Origin: Streptomyces omiyaensis
GTDB lineage: Bacteria; Actinomycetota; Actinomycetes; Streptomycetales; Streptomycetaceae
Reading direction: 5' to 3'
Assembly (NCBI RefSeq): GCF_014650895.1
Contig: NZ_BMVV01000001.1
Location: forward strand, 62,001 to 126,000
DNA: 64,000 bases
Below, piece by piece: positions 9,218 to 15,830 of this stretch. Position 1 is the stretch's first letter; each line of letters starts with the position of its first letter. The notes under the pieces were generated by a model that saw only the letters and a list, made by a program, of their open reading frames with translations, had not been told where the DNA came from and ran no database searches. Made by a program: the position numbers and the translations under genes.

Positions 9218-9499
9218 TCAGGCGCGGCCGGTGAGCTCGTAGCCCGCGTCGTCGATCGCCGCGGCGACGGCGGCGTCGTCGGGCGCGCCGTCCGTGGTGA
9301 CGGTCACCAGGCCGCCGGCGACGTCGACGTCCACGGAGAGGACGCCCTCCAGCGCGCCGACCGCCTGGGTGATCGCGGTCCGGCAGTGGCCGCAGGTCAT
9401 GCCGGAGACCGCGTAGACGGTGGCGGTGGCGTCGGCGACGGCGACCGCGGTGGTGGTGCCGGTCGAGCAGCTGTTGTCGGGGGTGCAGCAGGAACCCAT
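9218..9499 (-). CDS. copZ: Copper chaperone with extra N-terminal cysteines
   Basis: The product has 93 residues. The C-terminal 70 form an HMA ferredoxin fold with SGMTCGHC (Cys36, Cys39), the Cu(I) site that hands copper to CopA. The N-terminus adds [11 protein letters not shown], three further cysteines not part of the basic chaperone, possibly a second metal site or a membrane-proximal tether. The ATG at 9499 is preferred over one 12 nt upstream because GGAGG lies 6 nt before it. It is first in the copZ-copA unit and divergent from the secreted His-rich gene. Confidence 0.93.
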   Translation of the reverse strand: MGSCCTPDNSCSTGTTTAVAVADATATVYAVSGMTCGHCRTAITQAVGALEGVLSVDVDVAGGLVTVTTDGAPDDAAVAAAIDDAGYELTGRA

Positions 9500-9527
9500 G
9501 TCGTCCTCCATCGTGTAGGCGGACCGG

Positions 9528-9544
9528 ATACCCTCGGGGGGTAT
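9528..9544. promoter_or_regulatory. CsoR-type operator, copper locus box 1
   Basis: ATACCCTCGGGGGGTAT is a near-perfect palindrome between the copZ start and its promoter, where bound repressor would block the leftward transcript. It is one of three similar boxes in this 200-bp divergent region. CsoR of Streptomyces is known to bind palindromes of this GC-rich ATACCC...GGGTAT form. Confidence 0.75.
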
Positions 9545-9560
9545 CGTCGGCATGGATTCA

Positions 9561-9589
9561 TGTATACCCCCCGGCGGTATCCGGCGCAA
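9561..9589 (-). promoter_or_regulatory. copZ-copA promoter with CsoR-type box 2 in the spacer
   Basis: On the reverse strand, TTGCGC (9584-9589) and TATACA (9561-9566) are 17 bp apart. The palindrome ATACCCCCCGGCGGTAT (9564-9580) fills the spacer and overlaps the -10 box, the expected position for a copper-sensing repressor that excludes RNA polymerase until Cu(I) binds. Confidence 0.7.
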
Positions 9590-9602
9590 GCGTCGGTCCG
9601 GC

Positions 9603-9630
9603 TTGACTTGATACCCCCCAGGGGTATGGT
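9603..9630 (+). promoter_or_regulatory. Promoter of the secreted copper protein gene with CsoR-type box 3
   Basis: TTGACT (9603-9608) and TATGGT (9625-9630), 16 bp apart, form a good vegetative promoter for the gene at 9705. The palindrome ATACCCCCCAGGGGTAT (9611-9627) occupies the spacer and the -10 box. Together with boxes 1 and 2 this predicts that both divergent units respond to the same sensor. Confidence 0.72.
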
Positions 9631-9704
9631 GAAGTGCAGGGAACGAGAACACCGGCCCCACGGCCGCCCCGTCCACACCCGCACCCGCATCTGGGAGAGC
9701 AGCC

Positions 9705-10682
9705 ATGAACACCGGAGTGAAGATCACCGCCTTCGCCGCCGCGCTCGCCGCGACCTTCGGCACCGCGTACGGGGTCGGCAAGGGCGTCGGGCCGGTGGAC
9801 GAGCCGGCGAAGGCGGAGCACGGCGAGCACGCCGCCGCCCCCGACGCCGCCGACGGCCACGCCGGCCACGCCGGCCACGAGGAGGCCCCCGCCGGCGCCG
9901 GCGCGGAGCTCCCCGGCGGCCTCCAGGTCTCCCAGGGCGGCTACACCCTCGCCCTGGAGACCCCCGCCCCGCCCGTGGGCCGCAGCACCCTGAGGTTCGC
10001 CATCGAGGACTCCGCCGGGAAGAAGGTCACCGCCTTCACCACCGAGCACGGCAAGGAGCTCCACTTCATCGTCGCCTCGCGCGACCTGACGGTCTTCCGC
10101 CACCTCCACCCCGAGAAGGCGGCCGACGGCACCTGGACCGTCGAGGCCGATCTGCCGGCCGCCGGCGGCTACAAGGCCTTCGCCGACTTCAAGCCCGCCG
10201 CGAAGGGCGCCGGGGCCCTCACCCTCGGCGCCGACCTCGGCGTCCCCGGCGCCTACGCCCCGCGGCCGCTGCCCGCCGCCGCCCCCACCGCCACGGTCGA
10301 CGGCTACCAGGTCCGCCTCGGCGGCACCCTCGACCCCGGCAAGGCCGGTGAGCTGCGCCTCACCGTCTCGAAGGACGGCCGGCCGGTCACCGACCTGGAG
10401 CCCTACCTCGGCGCGTACGGCCACCTGGTCGCCCTCCGTCAGGGCGACCTCGCCTACCTCCACGTCCACCCCGACGAGGGCGGCCCCGGCCCCGACGTCT
10501 CCTTCACCGCGACCGCGCCGAGCGCCGGCACGTACCGCCTCTTCCTGGACTTCCGGCACGAGGGCGAGGTCCGCACGGCCGCCTTCACCGTGCGGGCCGG
10601 TGCGCCGGAGGCGGCCCCGGCCCCCGCGGCGACGCCGTCGGAGACGCCCGAGCACGGTGCGGGAGGTCACTCGCACGGCTAG
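9705..10682 (+). CDS. Secreted or membrane-anchored His-rich copper-binding protein
   Basis: The product has 325 residues. The N-terminus (MNTGVKITAFAAALAATFGTAYGVGKG) is a signal peptide or anchor. A His-rich linker follows (HGEHAAAPDAADGHAGHAGH), and the protein ends HGAGGHSHG. The middle contains two related beta-sandwich-like halves, each with His-bearing strands (LHFIVASRDLTVFRHLHPEK and HLVALRQGDLAYLHVHPDEG). This suggests extracytoplasmic binding of Cu or another soft metal. It lies divergent from copZ and copA, under a CsoR-type box, and upstream of cutC in the same direction. The exact metal is inferred from context. Confidence 0.85.
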   Translation: MNTGVKITAFAAALAATFGTAYGVGKGVGPVDEPAKAEHGEHAAAPDAADGHAGHAGHEEAPAGAGAELPGGLQVSQGGYTLALETPAPPVGRSTLRFAIEDSAGKKVTAFTTEHGKELHFIVASRDLTVFRHLHPEKAADGTWTVEADLPAAGGYKAFADFKPAAKGAGALTLGADLGVPGAYAPRPLPAAAPTATVDGYQVRLGGTLDPGKAGELRLTVSKDGRPVTDLEPYLGAYGHLVALRQGDLAYLHVHPDEGGPGPDVSFTATAPSAGTYRLFLDFRHEGEVRTAAFTVRAGAPEAAPAPAATPSETPEHGAGGHSHG

Positions 10683-10705
10683 TCTGGTCATTGGACTAGA
10701 CCTGT
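10679..10705 (+). promoter_or_regulatory. Inverted repeat and DasR-like (dre) element upstream of cutC
   Basis: CTAGTC (10679-10684) and GACTAG (10694-10699) form a perfect 6-bp inverted repeat over the stop codon of the previous gene. The overlapping ATTGGACTAGACCTGT (10690-10705) matches 12 of 16 positions of the GntR-type DasR consensus as recalled (ACTGGTCTAGACCACT). It is placed 29 nt before the cutC start. Regulation by DasR or another GntR protein is only a suggestion. Confidence 0.4.
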
Positions 10706-10733
10706 AGCCGTCATTCATGGAGGAATGGGCGCA

Positions 10734-11432
10734 ATGAGCAACCGTGCTGTCCTGGAGGTGATCGCCCTCGACGAGCAGGACGCGGTCGCCGCCCAGACCG
10801 GGGGCGCCGACCGCCTCGAACTCGTCACCGACATGGCGGCGGACGGCCTCACCCCGTCGACGGCCGGCTTCACGGCCATCCGCCGCGCGGTCGACATCCC
10901 GCTCCGCGTGATGCTCCGCCTGGCGGACGGCTTCGCCGCCGGAGACGCCGCGGACCTCGACGCCCTGGTCGGCCGGGCCACCGAGCTCCGCGCGGCCGGC
11001 GCCGACGAGTTCGTCCTCGGCTTCCTCGCCCCCTCGGGCGAGCCCGACCTGGTCGCCGTCGAGCGCCTCATCGCCGTCCTCGACGGCGCCCGCTGGACCT
11101 TCCACCGCGCCATCGACCGCGCCGCCGACCGCGACGGGCTCCGCAAGCGCCTCGCCGACCTCCCCGGCCTCGACACCTACCTCACCGCGGGCGCCGCCGC
11201 CGGAGTGGACGCCGGCCTCCCGGTCCTGGAGGCCGAGGCCGCCCGCGCCGGCGAGCCCGGCTACGAGCCCCAGATCCTCGTCGGCGGCGGCCTCCGCCTC
11301 GACCACCTCCCCCGGCTGCGCGCCGCCGGCCTCACCGCCTTCCACATCGGCGGCGCCGCCCGCCCCCAGGGCTGGACCGCGCCGGTCTCGGCGGACGCGG
11401 TCCGCACCTGGCGCGAGGCGGTCGACGCGTAA
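10734..11432 (+). CDS. cutC: CutC-family protein (copper homeostasis annotation)
   Basis: The product has 232 residues. It reads as a TIM barrel of the CutC family: VLEVIALDEQDAVAAQTGGADRLEL at the start, RVMLRLADGF in the middle, FHRAIDRAADRDG and ILVGGGLRLDHLPRLRAAGL later. CutC was named for copper tolerance, but its biochemical activity is unsettled. GGAGGA at 10719-10724 supports the ATG at 10734 rather than 10725. It follows the copper-binding protein by 51 nt, which fits a copper link, although a DasR-like element between them hints at aminosugar control. Confidence 0.92.
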   Translation: MSNRAVLEVIALDEQDAVAAQTGGADRLELVTDMAADGLTPSTAGFTAIRRAVDIPLRVMLRLADGFAAGDAADLDALVGRATELRAAGADEFVLGFLAPSGEPDLVAVERLIAVLDGARWTFHRAIDRAADRDGLRKRLADLPGLDTYLTAGAAAGVDAGLPVLEAEAARAGEPGYEPQILVGGGLRLDHLPRLRAAGLTAFHIGGAARPQGWTAPVSADAVRTWREAVDA

Positions 11433-11500
11433 CACCCGCCGGGCCGCCGCGCCCCGAAATCGTGGTGCGGGGGCCCGGGCCCGGTCGTTAGCCTCCGCGT

Positions 11501-12403
11501 ATGGCGGACGGAATCGACGAAGGGCTCGTGCGGCGGCTCGTCGGGGCGCAGTTCCCCCGGTGGGCCGGACTCGGCGTGCGGAGGGTGGACTCGGCCGGGA
11601 CGGACAACGCGATGTTCCGGCTCGGCGACGAGCTGGTCGTGCGGCTGCCGAGGGCACAGTGGGCGGACGGGCAGGCGGAGAAGGAGCAGCGGTGGCTGCC
11701 CCGGCTCGCGCCCGGACTGCCGCTGCCCGTGCCGGTGCCCGTCGGCGCCGGGGTCCCGGGGGAGGGGTTCGGGCGGGCGTGGGGGGTGTACGCCTGGCTG
11801 GACGGCGCCGACGCCTGGGCCTCGCCCGTCGCCGACCTCGCGCACGCCGCAGAGGAGCTGGGACGGTTCGGGGTCGCCCTGCGGGCGGCCGACACCACCG
11901 GCGGCCCCCGGTCCTTCCGGGGCGGCTCCGTCACCGACTGGGAGGGCGGCGCCCTGCCCGGAGCCGTCGCCGCGCTCGCCGCCGCCGGGCTGCTCGACGA
12001 GCGGGCCGCGCTCGACGCCTGGGAAAGGGTCCTGGCGCTCCCCGCGTGGGACCGCGATCCGGTCTGGATCCACGGCGACCTGCTGCCGGGGAACCTCCTC
12101 ACCCGCGACGGGCGGCTCAGCGCCGTCATCGACTTCGGCGGCCTCGGCACCGGCGACCCCGCCGTCGACCTGATGCCCGGCTGGACCCTCCTCACCGCCG
12201 CCACCCGCCCCCGCTTCCGGGCCGCCTCCCGCGTCGACGACGCCACCTGGGCGCGCGGCCGCGGCTGGGCCCTGTGCTGGGGCCTGGTCACCGACCACCA
12301 CTACGGCGGCGGGGACGGTCCCGGCACCGCCGCCGTGCCGAACCCCGTCCTCGCGGCGGTCGCCCGCCGCACCTGGACCGAGGCCCTGGCCGACCTCGCG
12401 TGA
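11501..12403 (+). CDS. Aminoglycoside phosphotransferase (APH)-family kinase
   Basis: The product has 300 residues. It shows a kinase-like N-lobe (NAMFRLGDELVVRLPRAQWA), then the APH catalytic loop VWIHGDLLPGNLL with catalytic Asp and Asn, and the Mg-binding IDFGGLGTGDPAVDLMPGW. The family phosphorylates hydroxyls of aminoglycosides, macrolides or cell metabolites in the cytosol. Chromosomal Streptomyces copies without a cluster context are mostly of unknown substrate; resistance should not be assumed. It is followed after 50 bp by an unrelated small gene in the same direction. Confidence 0.9.
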   Translation: MADGIDEGLVRRLVGAQFPRWAGLGVRRVDSAGTDNAMFRLGDELVVRLPRAQWADGQAEKEQRWLPRLAPGLPLPVPVPVGAGVPGEGFGRAWGVYAWLDGADAWASPVADLAHAAEELGRFGVALRAADTTGGPRSFRGGSVTDWEGGALPGAVAALAAAGLLDERAALDAWERVLALPAWDRDPVWIHGDLLPGNLLTRDGRLSAVIDFGGLGTGDPAVDLMPGWTLLTAATRPRFRAASRVDDATWARGRGWALCWGLVTDHHYGGGDGPGTAAVPNPVLAAVARRTWTEALADLA

Positions 12404-12453
12404 CGGGACGGCCGGGGGCGGGGCCGTCGTACCGCCGTGGTACCCCTGTCCCC

Positions 12454-12888
12454 ATGACTCGGTTCCACGACTTCAACCTCAAGCTGCTCGTCATCGAGGA
12501 GCTCATGTACACCGCGGGGACGTTGCTCCCGGTCTACGACCTGGGCGCGCGCATGGCCGCGCGGGGCATCGCCGACCCCGCCTCCCACGTCCTGGAGAAC
12601 GGCCTCGCCGAAGAGGTGCTGCCGGAGTCCCGGGAGTACTTCGAGGCGCTGGAGATCCCGGCCGGGCTGCTCGCCGGCGTCGAGGAGCTGTGCTTCGACG
12701 CCGGGGCGGACGTCTTCCGCCACTGCGCCCCGGCCTGGGACGGCGAGGACGGCCTCTTCGACGTGCGGTCGCTCGACGACCTCGACCTGCTGCCCCGCCT
12801 CCGCGAGGTCACCTTCGTGGAGGACGGCGTGCTCGCGGTGGAGGGCGCGGCGGAGATCTTCGCCGCGCGGGGCATCGCCACCGACTGA
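12454..12888 (+). CDS. Small acidic cytosolic protein, DUF6892-like
   Basis: The product has 144 residues, starts MTRFHDFNLKLLVIEELMYT and is acidic and leucine-rich without membrane segments. The pattern FNLKLLVIEELMY, then LLPVYDL and ESREYFEALEIPAGLLAGVEEL, resembles the DUF6892 family, an assignment made from memory and not certain. No catalytic motif is visible. It lies between an APH-family kinase and the convergent HelD gene. The ATG at 12454 gives a compact start; no strong ribosome-binding site precedes it. Confidence 0.78.
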   Translation: MTRFHDFNLKLLVIEELMYTAGTLLPVYDLGARMAARGIADPASHVLENGLAEEVLPESREYFEALEIPAGLLAGVEELCFDAGADVFRHCAPAWDGEDGLFDVRSLDDLDLLPRLREVTFVEDGVLAVEGAAEIFAARGIATD

Positions 12889-12898
12889 CCGGGACCGC

Positions 12899-14947
12899 TC
12901 AGCCCCGCGCCGCCACCGGCTCCAGCTGCTCCGGCAGCGGGGCCGCGTGGACGATCGTCAGGCCGGAGACGGCACGGGTCAGCGCCACGTAGAGGCGGCG
13001 CAGGCCGGTCCGCTCGTCCGGTTCGCCGTCGACGACGGCCGCCGGCTCGTCCAGGACCACGTGGTCGTACTCCAGGCCCTTCGCGAGCGTCGCCGGCACG
13101 AGCGTCAGGCGCGACGCGGCGGTCGTCTCCTCGCCGGGGGAGAGGCAGGGCATCCCCGCCGCCTCCAGGGCCGCCGCCAGCGGGGCGATCCGCGCGTCGG
13201 CGGCGATCAGGCCGATGGAGCCCTCGTGCGCGAGCGCGTCCGCGCAGGCCGCGACCACCGCCGCGTCGGAGGGACCGTCCGCCCGCCGGATCTCGAAGGC
13301 GCCGGGGTTCTCCCGCACCGACTCCACGGGGGCGAGCCCGGGCGCCATGTGCGGCAGCAGCCGGGAGGCGTACGCGATGACCTCGCTCGGCACGCGGAAG
13401 CCGGCCGTCAGCTCCTCGACGCGCGCCTCCGGTTTGCCGAGGTGCTCCAGGGCGGCCTCCCAGCTCCGGGTGGCCCAGGGCGTGGTGCCCTGCGCGAGGT
13501 CGCCGAGGACCGTCGCCGAGCCGGTGGTGCAGCGCCGGCCGACGGCCCGGTACTGCATGGGGGACAGGTCCTGCGCCTCGTCGAGGACCACGTGCCCGAG
13601 CGAGTGGGTCCGCTCGACCAGGTCCGTCGCCTCGTCGATGAGCACGGCGTCCGCCGCCGACCACTTCGCGGTCCGCACGCTGCGGGCGGGCTTCGTCCAC
13701 AGCAGCAGCTTCTGCTCCTCGTCGCTCAGCAGGCCCGCCGCGTGCTCCGCCAGGAACTCCGGGTCGCCCAGCAGCCGCAGCACCAGCTTCGCCGGCTCGA
13801 CCGGCGGCCAGCACTCCTTCACGACGGCCTTCACGGCCGGGTTGCGGGCCACCGCGTTCTGCACCCGGTCGTCGGGGGCCTCGCCGGCCTGCTCCATCCG
13901 CACCAGGACGGCGTGCGCGATCCGCTGCGGCAGCGCCTCGCGGGCGGCCCCGTAGCGGATGTCACGCTCCGTCAGCTCCCGGACGATCTCCTCCAGTTCG
14001 TACGCGGGGACGCGCCAGCGGCGCGAGCCGCGCACCACCATCAGCGGCTCCGTCGGCAGCGTCACGTGCGAGCGGACGGCCCGCCGCAGGACCTCCGCCA
14101 TCCGGGCGTCGCCCTTCACGACCGCCGTCGCCGCCTCGTCCGTGCCGCGCACCTCCACGTGGGCGACGAGGTCGTCCACGGTCGCCTGCTTCACCTCCAG
14201 CTCGCCCAGCGCGGGCAGCACCTGCTCGATGTACTGGAGGAAGGAGCGGTTCGGCCCGATGACGAGGGTGCCGGTGCGGGCCAGCCGCTCCCGGTGGGCG
14301 TAGAGCAGGTAGGCGACGCGGTGGAGGCCGACGGCGGTCTTGCCGGTGCCGGGTCCTCCCTGCACGCACAGCGTGCCGGACAGGTCGGAGCGGACGATCT
14401 CGTCCTGCTCCGGCTGGATGGTGGCCACGATGTCCCGCATGGGGCCCACGCGCGGCCGCTCGATCTCGGCCTGGAGCAGCCGGCTGGTGCGCTCCGGCTC
14501 GGCGGGGTCGGCGAGGCGCTCGTCCTCGTAGGCGGTGAGCTCGCCGCCGGTGTAGCCGAAGCGGCGGCGCAGCCCCACGTCCCGCGGGTCCTTCCTCGAC
14601 GCCTGGTAGTACGGCTGCGAGACGGGCGCGCGCCAGTCGATGACCATGGGGTCGCCGTGCGCGTCGTGGACGTGCCGGCGGCCGATGTAGAAGCGCTGCC
14701 CCTGCTGGGCGGGCGGCAGGTAGTCGAGCCGGCCGAAGAAGAGCGGGGTGTGGGCGAGGTCGGCGAGCGCCTTGATGCGGTCCTCGATCTGCCGTTCCAG
14801 CACGATCGAGTTGACCCAGTTCGCGGTGACGTCCTTGATGTCCAGCGCCTCCACCTCCTCGCGCATCGCGCGCAGGGCGGCGCGGGAGGAGGTCAGGTGG
14901 GCCCGCTCGCGTACGAGCGGATCGTCGGTGGGCACGGCTGCGGACAC
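12899..14947 (-). CDS. helD: HelD-type RNA polymerase-recycling ATPase (UvrD-like)
   Basis: The product has 682 residues. The N-terminal coiled coil (RERAHLTSSRAALRAMREEV) is the arm that enters the RNA polymerase secondary channel. The Walker A is GGPGTGKTAVGLH, and DEAQDLSPMQ is the superfamily 1 motif II. The middle insert and overall size fit actinobacterial HelD, which strips stalled RNA polymerase from DNA; some relatives (HelR) confer rifamycin tolerance. The GTG at 14947 is chosen because GGAGG lies 7 nt upstream; a longer form to 14992 has no such site. A TAGAAT -10-like box lies at 15075-15080. Confidence 0.9.
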   Translation of the reverse strand: MSAAVPTDDPLVRERAHLTSSRAALRAMREEVEALDIKDVTANWVNSIVLERQIEDRIKALADLAHTPLFFGRLDYLPPAQQGQRFYIGRRHVHDAHGDPMVIDWRAPVSQPYYQASRKDPRDVGLRRRFGYTGGELTAYEDERLADPAEPERTSRLLQAEIERPRVGPMRDIVATIQPEQDEIVRSDLSGTLCVQGGPGTGKTAVGLHRVAYLLYAHRERLARTGTLVIGPNRSFLQYIEQVLPALGELEVKQATVDDLVAHVEVRGTDEAATAVVKGDARMAEVLRRAVRSHVTLPTEPLMVVRGSRRWRVPAYELEEIVRELTERDIRYGAAREALPQRIAHAVLVRMEQAGEAPDDRVQNAVARNPAVKAVVKECWPPVEPAKLVLRLLGDPEFLAEHAAGLLSDEEQKLLLWTKPARSVRTAKWSAADAVLIDEATDLVERTHSLGHVVLDEAQDLSPMQYRAVGRRCTTGSATVLGDLAQGTTPWATRSWEAALEHLGKPEARVEELTAGFRVPSEVIAYASRLLPHMAPGLAPVESVRENPGAFEIRRADGPSDAAVVAACADALAHEGSIGLIAADARIAPLAAALEAAGMPCLSPGEETTAASRLTLVPATLAKGLEYDHVVLDEPAAVVDGEPDERTGLRRLYVALTRAVSGLTIVHAAPLPEQLEPVAARG

Positions 14948-15201
14948 GGTGGGGCCTCCGGTCGGTACGCGGATGAACGGACACACGGACACACGGACAC
15001 ATCGATGTGGCCGCCGGTTTCCGACCGGGCGGCGGCGCGCTCACGTACGGGGACGGGAGGCGGGGGAGCCGGTGATTCTAACGGGGGGCGGGGGGACCGG
15101 GCGAATCGGTTTCCCGTAGGGGGAGGGATCCGCCGCAAGGGTGAGCCCGGTTCCACCCCCAGGCCGATGTGTCTTTAATGTCCGGATTCCAGAATGGAGT
15201 C

Positions 15202-15381
15202 ATGAGCGCGACGACCTTCACCCTCGTGACCACCGTTCCCCGCCCCCGTCCGGCCCGCCTGGTGGCGGCCCTGCGGGCCTTCGGCTCCGCCGCCGTCGGC
15301 GTCGTCCTCCTCGGCGACCACGGCCCGGAGGAGGCGGGCGTCAGGAACCCCCGCCCCGTGTACGCACCGGCCCCCGACTGA
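15202..15381 (+). CDS. Small conserved-looking protein, function unknown
   Basis: A 59-residue product beginning MSATTFTLVTTVPRPRPARL, with one weakly hydrophobic stretch (FGSAAVGVVLLG). Two earlier in-frame starts exist (GTG 15169, ATG 15178). GGAG at 15196-15199 is too close for 15202 to be ideal and would fit poorly with the others, so the start is uncertain. It is divergent from helD. Codon bias is coding-like but the evidence is limited to length and composition. Confidence 0.45.
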   Translation: MSATTFTLVTTVPRPRPARLVAALRAFGSAAVGVVLLGDHGPEEAGVRNPRPVYAPAPD

Positions 15382-15451
15382 GTACGCGCCCGCCGCGGAC
15401 CGAGTACCCGCGCGCATGCGCGCGGCGCCGGCCGGCTGATGGGATCGGGCC

Positions 15452-15790
15452 ATGACGACGCAGGACGCCCCCGGCCGCACCGCCTCCTCCCGCACCGCCC
15501 CTTCCCGCACCGCCTCCTCCCGCACCGCCTCCTCCCGCACCGCGCTGCGCGTCCTCGCGGGCGTCGGTCTCCTCCTCGCCGCCGTCTGCGCGGTGGCGAC
15601 GGCGGTGGTCACCCTCGACGACGCGGTCTCGGGAGACGGCTCCGGCGGGATGCTCGTGGCCGCCGGCTTCTGGGCCGTGGGCCTCGCCCACCCGGCGGGC
15701 GTGGCGGCCCTCGTCGTCCCCCGCCGCGCCCTCGTCGCCGCCGAGTACGCCCTGGCGTTCGCCGGCCCGGTCCTGGCCCTGATGGACTGA
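15452..15790 (+). CDS. Small membrane protein with Ser-Arg-Thr-Ala repeats
   Basis: The product has 112 residues. Residues 9-30 are repeats of RTASS or RTAPS encoded by a 15-bp tandem repeat; then come about three hydrophobic segments (VLAGVGLLLAAVCAVATAVV, GMLVAAGFWAVGLA, ALAFAGPVLALM). The repeat region is a basic, phosphorylatable-looking N-terminal tail. No family is recognised. It runs convergent with the XPB-like helicase gene at 15831. The ATG at 15452 is the only sensible start. Confidence 0.7.
   Translation: MTTQDAPGRTASSRTAPSRTASSRTASSRTALRVLAGVGLLLAAVCAVATAVVTLDDAVSGDGSGGMLVAAGFWAVGLAHPAGVAALVVPRRALVAAEYALAFAGPVLALMD
15476..15545 (+). repeat. 15-bp coding tandem repeat
   Basis: The unit CGCACCGCCTCCTCC begins at 15476, 15491 (with one variant stretch), 15506 and 15521, and a partial fifth copy begins at 15536. 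Because 15 is divisible by three, copy-number change would keep the reading frame and only lengthen the RTASS tail of the host gene. Confidence 0.9.
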
Positions 15791-15830
15791 GGCCCGCGGG
15801 GGAGGGGCCGGGGCCGCCGGACCGCCCCGG

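Noticed and set aside
11501..12403. Aminoglycoside resistance gene
   Set aside because: The APH fold is broad; no resistance cluster or specific signature supports a resistance call.
14979..15002. Three copies of CGGACACA near the helD start
   Set aside because: A short tandem run just upstream of the chosen start codon; no regulatory role could be supported.
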